From assembly GCF_030272615.1 (NCBI RefSeq), contig NC_081413.1:98798239-98862238 (forward strand): DNA of 64,000 nucleotides, written 5' to 3'. Numbering within the stretch: the first letter of the stretch is position 1; the number at the start of each line of letters is the position of its first letter. A model generated the notes under the pieces. The model saw nothing but the letters and a program-made list of their open reading frames with translations. It had not been told where the DNA came from and did no database searches. The DNA is from Cryptomeria japonica. Its lineage: Eukaryota > Streptophyta > Pinopsida > Cupressales > Cupressaceae. Shown piece after piece: positions 12,097 through 24,298 of this stretch. A program made the position numbers and the translations under genes.

Positions 12097-12860
12097 ACAC
12101 AAGATGGATCTTACTAGATTCCTAAATTTGATGGTACAAACTATACCTTCTAGAAATTAAGGATGATTTCACATTTAAACTCTTGGAATTTGGAACTTAG
12201 TTAGAGATGGTCAGACTCTTTCGTTTGCACCTCCAACAATTGTGGATGGGCTCAGGTTGTATGAGAACAATGGCAAAGAAAGTAATGCAATCATAAGTGG
12301 CTTAGCAGATGCATTGAAAGTCTGCTAAAGGTGTTTGGAAGAAGCTTAGTAGTATCTATGAAAGAGATGACAAAGTAAGGCAGATCAAGATGCAGAATTT
12401 TAAATACAAATTTGAGAGCTTGAGAATGTCAAAATATGAACACACTAACAACTATATGCTTTGGGTAACTGAAGAGGTAAATGGAATCAAAGGTATTGGT
12501 GGCAAATTGGATGAATATGAAGTTGCGAAAAAGGTACTTAGGTCTCCACCCAAATCATATAGATCTAAAGTGTCTGCCATTGAGGAAAGAAATGATTTGG
12601 ATAAATATACAATGGATCAACTGTATGGTGCTCTCATTACATTTGAGATGAGAGAGTTTGAGTTAGATGCCCCTAAGATGGAAGTTGTGTTCAAATCTAG
12701 TTAAAAATTAGAGGTTCAAGAAGTTGATTTGGATAATGATGACTTTGACAAAGTACTTTGTGACAAGCTTCAAGAAAGACACCAACAAATACAAAGATAA
12801 GTTACCTTTCAAATGTTAATTGTGGAAGAATTGGTCATTTTGCTTCTAAATGTGCTTTCA
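12097..12860 (+). pseudogene. Copia-B gag remnant
   Basis: The best frame (12390-12704) reads a copia gag/UBN2-type block with LPPKSY-like text (LRSPPKSYRSKVSAIEE) and FEMREFELD. The start, with a readable PKFDGTNY-like phrase near 12118, is broken by a TAG in the first 25 codons. At 12818-12856 a zinc-knuckle remnant NCGRIGHFASKC has lost its first cysteine. Gag would form the capsid-like particle; this one cannot be made as a whole. Confidence 0.75.
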
Positions 12861-13069
12861 AAGAAGATATAAATATTAGAGGAGAAAGTAGTAATAGGAG
12901 AAGTGAAGAGAACGAAAAAAGAGAGGAGTTCAAAAGAAATCTATATTCCAAATATAGTAGCCATTCATCTAAAGATGAGGATTGTGATGATTCAAATGAT
13001 GAAACATTATTTATGGCTATCAAATTTGATAACGCTAAAAAAATGAGTATGATACCCTACAGATTGGTA

Positions 13070-13780
13070 AAAACAATGAAAACCCAATGATTGTATGGAC
13101 TGCCTTCCATGTAAAACAAGAACCAAATGCTTGGGTGATTGAAAAAAATTGTTTTGATCACATGACTGGTGACAGGAGAAAGTTCATCAATCTTAAGAAG
13201 TGAAATGGTGGAGCAGTTAAGTTTGGTGGTGTTGAATCTACCCAAATTTGTGGAAAAAGAAACAATAACAATTGATAGAAATAACAAGACAAAGAATCTA
13301 TGTTAAAGGACTGAGGAATAATCCTCTTAGTGTTAGTCAAATGTTCAGCAAAGGATACAAACTCATATTTTATAAAGGTGGTTATAAAACCAAAAAAGGT
13401 AACTCGAGAAGATAGGTTACAAAAAGAAAGGACTAACAAAAATTTATATCATCTAAAAGAGGCTAAAGGAAGCAGTTGTTTGATGGCACATTCTGGTGAA
13501 AGTTGGCTATGGCAGAAGAGGATGGGACACAAAAACTTGACAACATGGTGAAGATCGGCTCTACATATGTTGTAAGAGATATGTCAATTATTATAAAGCC
13601 CATAAATACTTTATGCAAGGAATGTGAAATGGGAAAACACACAAAAAGAACTTTAATAACGAGTATTCAGCTATAAAAACTCTACAGCTAATACATATTG
13701 ACCTATGCGGACCTACCAAGACAAGAGGACTCAATGGTGAAAGGTAATTTATGTTGTTTATTGATGATTATTCTAGAATG
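13070..13780 (+). pseudogene. Copia-B protease to integrase start, decayed
   Basis: Pieces in several frames recall copia pol: WVIEKNCFDHMTGD near 13132-13173 in the position of the protease active site (the usual D-S/T-G is not preserved), a pre-integrase stretch around 13490-13650 and LIHIDLCGPTK, FIDDYSRM near 13690-13780 from the integrase. Most of the integrase core is missing: at 13776 the sequence runs into a fold-back junction and then resumes much further along pol. Confidence 0.65.
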
Positions 13781-13840
13781 ATTCCTTTGAACATGCTTTG
13801 TTCATAAGACCCCAACAAAGTATGTTCAAAGGAATCATTC
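13776..13840. repeat. 27-bp inverted repeat at a pol deletion junction
   Basis: 13776-13802 and 13814-13840 are reverse complements with one mismatch, separated by 11 bases. The left arm is integrase coding sequence; the right arm is its inverted copy and has no coding sense. Pol continues after it with sequence from far downstream, so the fold-back sits exactly where the integrase core has been lost. Confidence 0.9.
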
Positions 13841-13899
13841 AAAAGATCATATTATTGGTGATAAGAAATAAGGTGTACATACTAGGAGAAGAATTGCAA

Positions 13900-15440
13900 A
13901 AACAAGTGAGCAAGTGAACCTTTGTCCTCTCTCAAAGGTACATCCCAATTATTTTGCAGATGCTAGCAAAGATGAAGGATGTTTGAAAGCAATGAATGAA
14001 CTTGGTCAGATTGAGAAGAATCAAACATGTGAACTAGTCCCTAGACTTGTACACAAAAATGTAATATGAACAAAGTTGGTGTTTTAGAACAAGCTGAATT
14101 AAGATGGAGAAGTAACAAGGAATAAATCAAGACTAGTTTGCAGGAGAGAAGGCATTTATTTTGAGAAGATTTTTGCTCTTGTGGTTAAAATGGAGGCAAT
14201 CGAAATTTTTCTTGCATTTGCATCTCACAAAAATATTAAGGTATATCAGATGGATGTCAAATCAGCAATCTTAAATGGGGATCTAGAAGAATAAGTCTAC
14301 ATTAACAAGCCTTATGGTTTTTTAGTTGTTAGAATATTTAGAAATGGTGTGCAGACTCAAGAAGGAATTGTATGGTCTCAAGAAAGACCCCAGGGATTGG
14401 TATGCAAGGTTGGAAGAGTATCTACTTCAACATGGATTCAAGAAAGGTACCATTAATAGTAATCTTTACTTTAAGGTTGAGGAAGATAAGAATTTGATAG
14501 TTGTTGTATATGTTGACGACACTATCTTTGGTGGAGATGACAGTGTATGTAGGAGATTTGCAAAGGACATGCAAAAAAATTTGAGATGTCTATGACCGGT
14601 GAGTTGTATTTCTTTCTTGAACTTCAAATTTCTCAGCTAGAGGATGGTATCTTTATTTCACAAGTTGAGTATGTCAAGGAGATGTTGAAAAAGTTTAATA
14701 TGGAGGATTATAAACTACTGAGTACCCCCATGGTTACTGGTTGTCATTTGAGTACAGATGATGAATCTTTGAGAGTTGATCAGACTCTCTATATGTTATG
14801 ATTGGAGGACTATTATATTTGACTACTTCTAGACCTGATATTATGCATGCAATATGTTTGGTTGCCAGATATCAAGTTAATCCTATGCAATCTCAATAAT
14901 AGATTGTTAGAAGAATATTCAAATATTTGAAGGGGACTCTTGATTATGGGTTGTGGTATAAGAAGGATGATGATTTCTCCTTGAAAGCTTTTATTGGTGC
15001 TAATTGGGCTAGTTGTGTGGATGACAAAAGAAGTACCAATGGTAGTGCATTTTTTTAGGGAAAGATATTGGTTTCCTGGTTCAATAAGAAGCAAGTTTTA
15101 TTATCTTTATCAATAGTAGAGGTTGAATATATCATTGCAGCATCTTGTTGCACTTAAGTAATGTGGATGGAGCAAACATTGCAGGATATCAAGGCAGTGA
15201 TCGATGAACCTATTCCAATCACGTGTGGTAATACAAGTACTATAAGCATTTCAAATAATCCAATGATGCATTTAAGGACTAAACACATTTTTATTCAATA
15301 TCACTCCCTAAGGGAGAAAGTTGCAAAGAACAAGTCAAATTGGAGTATGTTCCCACAAAGGATCAGATTGTAAATATTTTAACTAAGGCACTTTCAAAGG
15401 ATACATTTGAGTATCTCAGATTGAGACTAGGGGTTATTGC
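13900..15440 (+). pseudogene. Copia-B reverse transcriptase and RNase H
   Basis: Recognisable RT pieces are VYQMDVKSAILNGDLEE near 14240-14290, KKELYGLKKDPRDWYARLEEY at about 14353-14420, and the catalytic YVDD in VVVYVDDTIFGGDD near 14505-14545. RT continues in another frame at 14586-14760 (LYFFLELQISQLEDGIFISQ). RNase H text follows near 14985-15055 (AFIGANWASCVDDKRSTNG). There are frame changes near 14320, 14585 and after 14800 and several stops, so no enzyme can be made. The block ends before the purine run and 3' LTR. Confidence 0.85.
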
Positions 15441-15819
15441 CCGCCCTTCAAATTAGGTGCATATTTTGGTGCATCTATCCAAGGGGAGAAATACAAGATA
15501 CATATTTTTCTCCTAGATTGATTTATTTGTTGCTCTCAGGGGGAGCAAAAAGTGAGAATATGTGCAAGTGGGAAAGATTGTAGGTAAGAAAAATATAATC
15601 GTTTGTTTTGTCAAAAATAGAAACGTATTGAATGCAGAGATGTAAGCACAAGAAAAGTCAAGTGTAGGTGAATAAAGAGAAGGGGGGGAGTGCAAGAAGA
15701 ATGTGAATGTAGATCAAGAGAAAGTAAAACTAATACCTTTGACCTTTTTCATCGATGTAAAAGGTAGAGAGAAAATATTGTGTTGTGTGGGTGTTGTCAT
15801 CAATGACAAAGGAGGAGAT

Positions 15820-17693
15820 TGTTGGCAATTGTTATTATTGATGACTTCATGTTGTCATTGATTTCAACCCCGAGCTTGTATGTTGCCATTAATGAAGAAT
15901 GTGGATGGGATGACCAGGTTTTGTGGGAGAATGTTGATGGAAGTACACGTGTTATGCTAAAAATTATTGTTGTTGATGTGTTGTAAGATAGTGCTTGTAG
16001 ATGTCCACCTTATTAGTGTTGATGTCTACATTCAATATGTTATGATTGTTGAAACTTGATGAATATACAGAAGTTTGATGGAGATTCAGATGGTCTATGT
16101 GTAATGGTGCAGAGATGGTATTGATAATAGCAGAGATGGTTTCATGATGATATCATATTAAGATGAAGATTAGAAGCATGATGATGAATTGATATTTTTT
16201 GGATGATCTTGTGCATACTATAGGTTGTTTTAGTATCCTATTTTTTCTCCTAATTGATTTCATAAAGTATTTTGGTATTTGGAATTTGATGGAGAGTGAG
16301 AATTACAGAGAAGTGTATTGAAGACATCTAGAAGAATGCTCCACATTTGGTGCTCTGGTCTTGTGGTTATGGATATATTGTCTATGTTCTATGGATGTTG
16401 CACTCCTATCCTTTCAAGTCCCTAGTGTTGTCATTGATGGTTTTGGTTAAGGCAGTTTGTTAGTAGTATGATGACCAGTTAGGTCTGGTCCGAAGAATGC
16501 TCTGCATTGATGTTTCTATGACCACAACTTTGGGGACATGTTAATATTGTTTGTGTAGTGTCTCGACTCAGATTTCAAGGGTTGATGTTCTTTGAAATAA
16601 AATTTGTGATGTTTTATTTCATGGTTGTGTTTCTTGGCTCTCTGAAAAAAGAATTCAATATCAGTTTGTCTTTTCCACCTTGCCTTGGCTTGAGATCGTG
16701 AAAAAAGTGTATGAGGATGTTTTCGAGGGTTCATGGAATGCCTCTATGTGGTCCATGTGCTAGTGATTGATTGGTTTGGTGTCAAATTATGTCTATGTTG
16801 GTTTTCAAGGTGGTTTGCAACTATCTAGCTGACAAGGCTTGTTCTCTTGCTTGTGGTGTATCTTTGGGGGTCTTTGTCAGCATGGGAGTATGTGTTGAGT
16901 CATGTTTGGGTCCTAATCTTCCATGTGGGGATTTGCATTGATTCATTCTATTTGGAAGATGTGGTTTAGATGTGATTGGCCATGTGCTACATGTTTTTGC
17001 CTACATCTCACCCTAATACCGACCTTGGAGGTTGTGCCCCAACATGTGTGATGTTTGGGAACACTTTGGATGATGTGTTATGATATTTTAGGTCCCTTCT
17101 ATCTCCTAGGTATGACCACTTTAACCACAGTTATGTTTTGGTAGACGACTTGTTGGGATCAATCTTTGTTCTTTTGTTATGGTCAATCTTACAAATGTTT
17201 TGTGATAATCTAGATGATATATATATTGGTGTTGAATTGTCAAATAGTTACTTGCAGCAATTAGTCAAGGGAAACTTTATTCAAGGGAGACAGTCAAATG
17301 TTGTGATGTTGAAGGCTTATACTTTGTAATTCAATTCATCTTTGTATCTTTCCTTGAGGCGATGTGTCTCAACTTGCAAATCCTTTTTATTTTGCCTTGA
17401 GGAAGTGGTCTTCAGCCTGCAAGTGCTTTCAGGAGCAGTGACCTTCCTTGGGTAGTGATCTCTAAAACAATATTGTATGTTGTTCATATAGTGTGAATTA
17501 ACTCTCGCCATGGTTTTTTCCTTCTTGGGTTTTCCATGCAAATATTGTATTTTGTGCATATATGTTCATTACTTATCTTTCATTATTGTTGATCAGATTA
17601 AGGTTTTAAAATGATTTTGAATTGTGGTACGAAGTGCTAAAAAAATTTCAAGATTGATTCATCCCCCCTCTCAATCTTGGGGATTGTTTATCA
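15820..17693 (+). repeat. 3' LTR of Copia-B
   Basis: Starts TGTTGGCAATTG after the purine run ggaggaga, ends gtttatca, followed by the GTATG duplication. Length 1874 bp. It is collinear with the 5' LTR except for indels: a block at about 16850-17150 is missing from the 5' copy, and the 10.8-11.6 kb insertion is missing here. Confidence 0.88.
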
Positions 17694-18239
17694 GTATGCA
17701 TGTATGTGTGTATGAATATGTATGTTTTTATGTATATTTATATTAAAAAAATTCATTTTAAGTAATTTGAAAAGAATAGGGTTAGTTAAGTAAATTAAAA
17801 TTATATTCACATTTACCTCATAGATGAAAATTGTCGTTATTAGTAGGATTGTAAGGAAGGGAGTTAGTCACAGTCTCACAAAAATTTTGTATGTGTATGG
17901 GTTCATTGTCCCCACCTCTCACGATATAGGTGGATTTGTAGGATAAGATGAATTCCTTCCACACAAAAATAACATCGTAAGAGCAACAAATTGAGGAATT
18001 GTTGAGGCAAAAAGAGAAAGGTACCAATCATATTAGAGGCATAGGAATTGAGGAGCCAATTAGAGATCTTGATGAGTCTACAAATTAGGTTTATGAAATC
18101 AATTCCAAATTTCCCACCTTTATTCATTTGCTAGAAGGGCATCAATGGGGAGTGGGAAAGGACCAATTGATTAGAGAACTGAATAAAATGTAAGCTTCTA
18201 AGTTTTATAGGACAAGGGGTGGAGATGCAACCAAATAAC

Positions 18240-20200
18240 TGTTGATTGGGATGAATAAGTATTTTGGGTTATTGGACGTTAATTTTAATACTAAAGTGAG
18301 AACTATCATCTATGAATAGAAGGAGAAGTAGCACTATGATGGGATAACCTAATGGAGATTAAAAAGTATAATTTAAGAAAATACCTATCGACTTGTCATC
18401 AAGATCAAAATATGTTAGAATTTCACTTGTTTCACCAATGGGGAATGTTCGTAATAGAGTGTAACAATAATTTCATGGTTCTACTATGTAACATCCACTG
18501 TATGAAGGAAGAAGAGGATTATGTAAACAAATTTATCTTAGGGTTGGACAAGAACCTTTATTTGCAACCAAACTTACTCAACCCAAAAGCTTCAACTAGC
18601 TCATTGAAGTGCCTCTAGTTAACAAAGAAAATTAAAAAGAAAGCCTAAATAAAAGCAAAAGTCTCATTCAGCCAATTACTTTGATAATTAAAATTAAAAA
18701 AATTAGGAACCCACATCTATGGAGAAGGCTTCTTGATAATTTAAAAGAGGCCAAAACTATTTAAGGAATCAAGGGTCAAAAAGTCCAAGAAATAGGAAAA
18801 ATAAAAGCCAAAAAACATCAAGGCAAGTGGCATAGTTTGATTCCATAATAGGAATCAAAGTCAAAAGAGTAGATGTGGTGGATGGATTTTGGATAACATG
18901 GCCACTAAAAATTGAGTTCCCACCCTAATTTATTCAATTTTTTTAGATAATCATCAAGCTGAAAAATCAAGCTTCACTCAGAGAAATTCAAGGCACTCTT
19001 AATGGTCACCCCATTTATATTTTGGAAGACTCATGAGACACAAATATGTTTATTTATCCCAATATGATATTAAAATGTAACATTAATCATAAAACCTAAG
19101 TTGAGAGGAGATGGAGGTAGAATTTAGGTCTAGTAAGACTCAAAAGATCAAATTCTACCTATGAAAAGTTGACTAAGGAAAAGCTAAGGATAACTCAATT
19201 TAGAAATAGGAATGGATTGGTTCCAGAAGCACCAAATCAAGTTATATTGTTACTATAAAAAGATAGTGTTTAGATGATCAAGGGAGATTAGTGATACTTC
19301 AGGAAATTCAATGATCAATATTTTTGAGAATGATATCTACCACGAAATCTAAGAAGGTAGTGAGGAAGAGAAGTAAACTTTATCTAGTAAAGGTAGAGGA
19401 GGGTAGTCAATACCCAATTCCTAGCATAGAAGATCACCCAAATCTCCAATAATTCTAAAATGTCTTTCTCGAAGAATTGCTAGGATTACCTCCTAAGCGG
19501 TGAATGGATTTTTTCATTGATTTAGTTCCAAGGGCTCAACCTCTTTCATTTAGGCCCCCTATAGAATGAATACTACCAAACTACAAGATCTTAATAAAAC
19601 TAATGGGGCCTTGAGATTAAGAACTGACTACAGAAACTCGCTGGCAAAGCTCTTAGAAAATCCCTCAGGATGAAATCAAAAGTGGGTACCATAAAGGATC
19701 AATCCAAAGATGAGAAAATGTTAATCTAAAACTAGCAGTGAAAGAGAGCACTTGTTTAGGAAAAAGACACTAGGAGGAGGGGATGATATCTCTTTTGACA
19801 CCAACATGGAATCCTTTAATAGGCCCATAGAAGACTAGCTAGAGGGATATACGAAAGCCTCAGTTGAGATACTGCAACAAGACACTAACCTAGATAGATT
19901 GGCAGAAATAGCTACCAAAGAATCTAAGAAGGTCATTGGGCAGATTATAGAATCTCCCCATGGTACTAGTGTCCCTCATGCCTCTCCTATACAACTTGGC
20001 CTACAATTGCAGTCAAATTGTGGAAGAAGATTTGGTAGTTGCAAATGTAGGAGAAGAAATGGATAGAAGAAAAGGCATAGTTGCAACAAAAGTTTGAAAC
20101 AGAAAAGAAAAAATAATGAGATTAATAGACTAAGGAATAAGGCATATGTCATGAGAAACATGGTACCCTAGGTTATCAATTGCAGACCTCCAACTAGGGT
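18240..20200 (+). pseudogene. heavily decayed Ty3/gypsy gag-protease-RT remnant
   Basis: 18352-18618 reads a gypsy-gag-like helical stretch (KEEEDYVNKFILGLDKNL). Near 18960-19080 a protease-like context (LNGHPIYILEDS) appears, and at 19470-19560 the RT entry motif LLGLPPKR / MDFFIDLVPRAQPLSF. MGALRLRTDYRNS near 19600-19640 recalls a later RT motif, so a piece between is deleted. Stops are frequent. No LTRs were found for it, and nothing is recognisable in 17699-18240. Confidence 0.6.
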
Positions 20201-22320
20201 ATATACTCTTTTTAAGAGAGTAGTTCTCAAGTTTTCAACTTATGCAAATCTATTGTGATCTATCATTCTTATCGATGACTCAAAAGAGTTTTTCAATATT
20301 TTTAGCTCATCCACCCTTAATTTACAAAGAAAAAATGTGAGTTAATTTAGATGATTTTTTTCTTTCTTATGATCCTTATTGGAATCCCTTGTTATACATT
20401 GATGACTTGCAAGTAAGAGCATTATGTTTTTAACTGAAAAATGAAGAGAAGTGAGGTAAGCAAATTAGCAGCTAGATGGAGATAAAAAAATCAATGGTCT
20501 TGTCTCTAAGGGTTGAATCCAAGAATCTCGATGTCATGTTAAACAACTAGGTCATCCTAATGAACATGCTGCTTGTTCAACAACAAGTATTGAAAACTAG
20601 GTGGGATAGTTATGACATGTATGACAAATTGGCAAGCTCTATTGATAGAAATGTGTTTGGATTTCTTGCAAAAAGGTGACGAGCTTATAGATGAACTAAA
20701 GGAGCTGCCATATTAGATTAAAACAAATAACTAATAGTGTAATATTCCTAACACCCATCCTTATTACATCATTTTCTAAATAGGATATGTGGACTAACAA
20801 CAGTGGATGAACACATTTAGTAGTTCATCAAAAACACAAGGTATGAGTAAGGACACAAACATCTACTAGTGACAAGCAATATTGAAGCTTACCTCACCAT
20901 GCTTCTTCAGTAGGATTAACCTTCTTACCTTTATCCAATGATAGAGACAAATGCATTTACAAATGTAACCAAGGATATAGAGAAACATATCTGTTCATCA
21001 TCAATTATGAGCAAGGATGCACACTTATATTTGCAACAATTATGACCACAAACTAACACATCTAATCGCTAATAAATCTACGATGGACCTTAATTAAACC
21101 ATAGAAATTTTGAACTTTCATTTTTTACCATCAACATCCCTATCCCTATGATAATCTTCTCGTCCTACTGAATTGCATGGATTATCAATTGGTGCAATCA
21201 CGAAGTGTAATAGACTCAAATCATTACTTACAAGGTTCACTTTTTTTTTGTTGACTTAAAGTTTTTATTTTCTTTAATAGCCTATGACAACTCAAAGCGT
21301 CTTCAAATCTTGAACCAAATGTACATCATGTGAGAAAAGAATATATTCTCCTCCCTTAAATGTTAACTATAGTGTTGAGTACCATCGATGTAAAACACTA
21401 TTTTATAGAACTTTAGATGATAACTTTACTAAAAATGGCCATACATTTATCTGCCAAATTGCAAATGGTTGAAAAATTATACCACCAAAATGTGTGGTCA
21501 CTAATCAAACACGCAGAAAGCCTCGCTAATAAATTTTGGAATCATGGGGGCAAGTTGATTAGTAAAAGAAATCTACGTCAAGTTTCACCAAATCGACAAA
21601 ATATCAGAAGAAAATCCTTCTTCTATCCAACTAAAAATGGCACGTTGAACTGATGAGATAGATGTAGCATCAACAAGATAAACGAGAGCAGAACCCTTGG
21701 AGCAAACCTACTACTTATCAAAGCCCAAGGGCCCTTCTTTGCTGAGCAAGTGATCAGCAAGCATATCCATGGGAACATATTTTTTGTATATTTTTTGGCA
21801 AATACGTCAATATAGGGCTAATTGTGATGAGAGGAGCCAACAGAGGCTACGTGTTGACAGTCATGTGGCCACTAATCTCTTTTGTGTTGTGCTCCTTGAG
21901 GGTGTTGAGAGCACCATCCATGTGCTTCAAGATGACGAAGTTGTAGACCTTGCTCTTGCTACTGTTCTTGTCCATGATGGCAATCTCAATTTACTTCTAG
22001 GTTTTATTTCTTGGATTGTTTAAAAATGGAAAACCCAAAACTATATATATGTTGCTCACAGATAATTTCCTCATAACTCGGTGAGAGGATAATCTCACCA
22101 ACCCGTATCTGTGCCTTCAACCAACTCTGATGTCATATCAAAGAATACAATGCTCCGATTTTATTATTTTGTTTAATAATAGATAATACAAACTTATGGG
22201 ACTTACACCTCCTATGTTATAGGTAATCTATATGAAGCCTTGTAATATAGTCCCAACCAATCTCTCACATTACAAAATAATTCTTCACACGTGTTATTTT
22301 AATGTTTATACTAACAAACT
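20200..22320. other. no recognisable gene; repeat-like sequence
   Basis: Short frames here do not match anything I recognise. Around 22110-22140 the minus strand reads tgatatgacatcagagttgg, reminiscent of a retroelement primer-binding site, so part of this may be the internal edge of a minus-strand element whose LTR was split by Copia-A. This is weak evidence. Confidence 0.3.
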
Positions 22321-22768
22321 TGTTGGTGTAAATAAATATTCATTTTGGATATTATTACACTTACTTAAGTTAACTTAGGATAATGCATCTCATCGTATTT
22401 TGGAATTGAGACACTTAGGGAAGTGTGCACTCAGGGATAGAGCCTGTAGGAGAAATTCCACCTTTTGTGGTCTTATTTTGCTGTTATACTCCACATTCGG
22501 TGGGTCATCCACCTCTTGTGGAATATTATATTATTTCTCCTACCTACCCTTAGTATTTCTTACCTACCCTTGTTTTTCATTGAGCCACATGTCATATTTG
22601 TGTGCTCATACATCCATATGGCCTTGCCTATATAAGCAGGCCTCTATTCATTGTATTGGTTAATCCAGTTGATCATTTTGTATATTAATGAGAATACAGT
22701 TTGTTCTTGTCATTCTATTGTCTCTTTTATGCTTTTCATTGTGCCTTTGATCTTGGCAAAATCCAACA
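22321..22768 (+). repeat. 5' LTR of Copia-A
   Basis: 448 bp, TGTTGGTGTAAA to AAATCCAACA. A TATA box (tatataa, 22629-22635) lies about 140 bp from the 3' end, in the usual place for an LTR promoter. Between 22535 and 22570 the phrase cctaccctta occurs twice. Confidence 0.96.
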
Positions 22769-22780
22769 TGGTATCAGAGC
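22769..22780 (+). other. primer-binding site, initiator tRNA-Met type
   Basis: TGGTATCAGAGC follows the 5' LTR with no spacer and is the standard complement to the 3' end of plant initiator tRNA-Met, used to prime minus-strand cDNA synthesis. Confidence 0.95.
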
Positions 22781-24298
22781 TATTGGGGCTTCATTGATCA
22801 GTTTTTGGAGACATCGTGGAAGGCTTCTACTTTCAGATTTGGGGATCTTCATTTTTTGGGGGCATCATACAGTGATTTGGACATCACCGTTGAATCCGGG
22901 AGGCCATTTCCATAAATTTCGACTATAAAGTCGACCTACTTTGGTGAGAAAAAAAAATTTCCCCATTTTGGGTATTTTCGTACGGATTTCAAAAAAAAAT
23001 TTACAAAAAAAAAAAATTATTTTCAAAAAAAAAAAATTCAGAAAAGAAAAAAAATTGAAAAATAAAAAAAAAAGGGGTTTTGTTTAGGGGTCCGCAAACC
23101 CCCCCGTACACAGTACCCGCTGTGCGCAGGTTTGCAGGTACGTACCTGCATTGTCTGAATGTCGCCTGTACCTGCAGGTTCCGCCGTCGCCGCCGTGCTC
23201 GCTGCTCGTGCCTGCAGAGCCACTCCGACGCCGCGCCACCGCCTCGGTTCCCGGTGCCTCCCTCGCCCACCGGCTTCGGCAGCTCCCGACCGCCACTGCT
23301 CCATGGCTCCGGCCATCTCCACTGCCCCAGCGATGCACAGACTCCCGCTGCCGGCCAAAAGACTTCCGACAGTGCCACGCTGACGTCCAATCAGCAACGG
23401 GACCCCACCACGTGGCCCAAAACAGCCCTCTGTACGCCACATACAGCGCCACGTAGACCGTACCGTCTGCCACGTCACTGCGGCACACAGCCAGTCCGTA
23501 CAATGCCACGTCATCCGTACGGCCTGCACAGTCACTTGTACAGTCAGCAGTCCATCCAGTACGAACGCCCAGTCAACAGAGAGGCGAAGTTTTTACGACG
23601 GTCATACGACCATCAAATTTAACACAGTGACTTGCTGACGTCAGCGCCACATCAGCATTTTTTGAAAATTTCTTGACCCCTCTCCATTGGGCTTTTCAGT
23701 TTTGCAGTCCAACTTTGGAAGGTCATATCTTGCTCATTTTTGCTCCATTTTTGGTGCAATTTTTTTTGAAATGGGCTAAAATTTCGTGATCTTCGCAGTG
23801 GTGTGGTTATTTTCGGATTTTGGTGCACAGGTTTTTCGGAATTTTCGGATTCTCTCAGCTGTACCTGTCCAATCCTCAATTTTGCAACTTCAAAGGCCTC
23901 GTTTGAGCTCATACGACCTCCTTTTCAGGTGCCGTTTTTTTTTAAAGTGCTTATTTTTTCGTCTACTTTCAGAATCTATGATCAGAATTCAAAGATTTTG
24001 AGTGAAAATTGTACTTTCAGATATTGGTCTTATTTGGCCTATTAGGTACTTGTAAATTGCTGGATCTTAGTTAGATCTCTTGCATTATCAGTTTGAGACT
24101 CTTTTGGCCTTATTGAGGCAGTTGTAAAATTGTAAATCAGAAGTCCACTTTGCCATCTTTTGCAAGTGGCCCATTGTATACGCACTAATTATAAAGTGTC
24201 AAATCATCACATTTGGGGGGGGTTCTTTGATTGAGTGAATTTGGGGGGGTGTTTTGTGTGATTGTGCCTCTCTTTGTGCTTTTTCCATTCTTGTTGCA
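22781..24298 (+). other. Copia-A untranslated leader with GC-rich island
   Basis: About 1.5 kb separates the primer site from the gag start. 22950-23080 has many A runs. 23085-23600 is abruptly GC-rich, with a repeated gtac/cgtac theme and overlapping open frames on both strands that look like a by-product of base composition. None of those frames resembles a known protein. After 23640 the composition returns to AT-rich. Confidence 0.7.

Larger units (their letters stand above)
8258..17693 (+). mobile_element. Copia-B: Ty1/copia element with nested insertions
   Basis: The element is delimited by GTATG at 8253-8257 and at 17694-17698, a perfect 5-bp target duplication. Its LTRs start TGTTGsCA and end near 12036 and at 17693. 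A degenerate primer site (ttggtataaaat) follows the 5' LTR, and a purine run (aaaggaggaga) precedes the 3' LTR. Gag, protease/integrase remnants, RT and RNase H fragments lie between in copia order, all broken. The two LTRs have clearly diverged, differ by large indels, and the left one contains other insertions, so this is an old copy. Confidence 0.9.

Noticed and set aside
22110-22320. Minus-strand retroelement primer site (tgatatgacatcagagttgg) with an LTR split by Copia-A
   Set aside because: The match to the primer site is imperfect and no TG...CA LTR end or coding region of such an element was found.
23001-23622. Long overlapping open frames on both strands (up to 180 codons) in the Copia-A leader
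   Set aside because: They arise from the local GC-rich composition, overlap each other on both strands, have compositionally biased text and no known motif.
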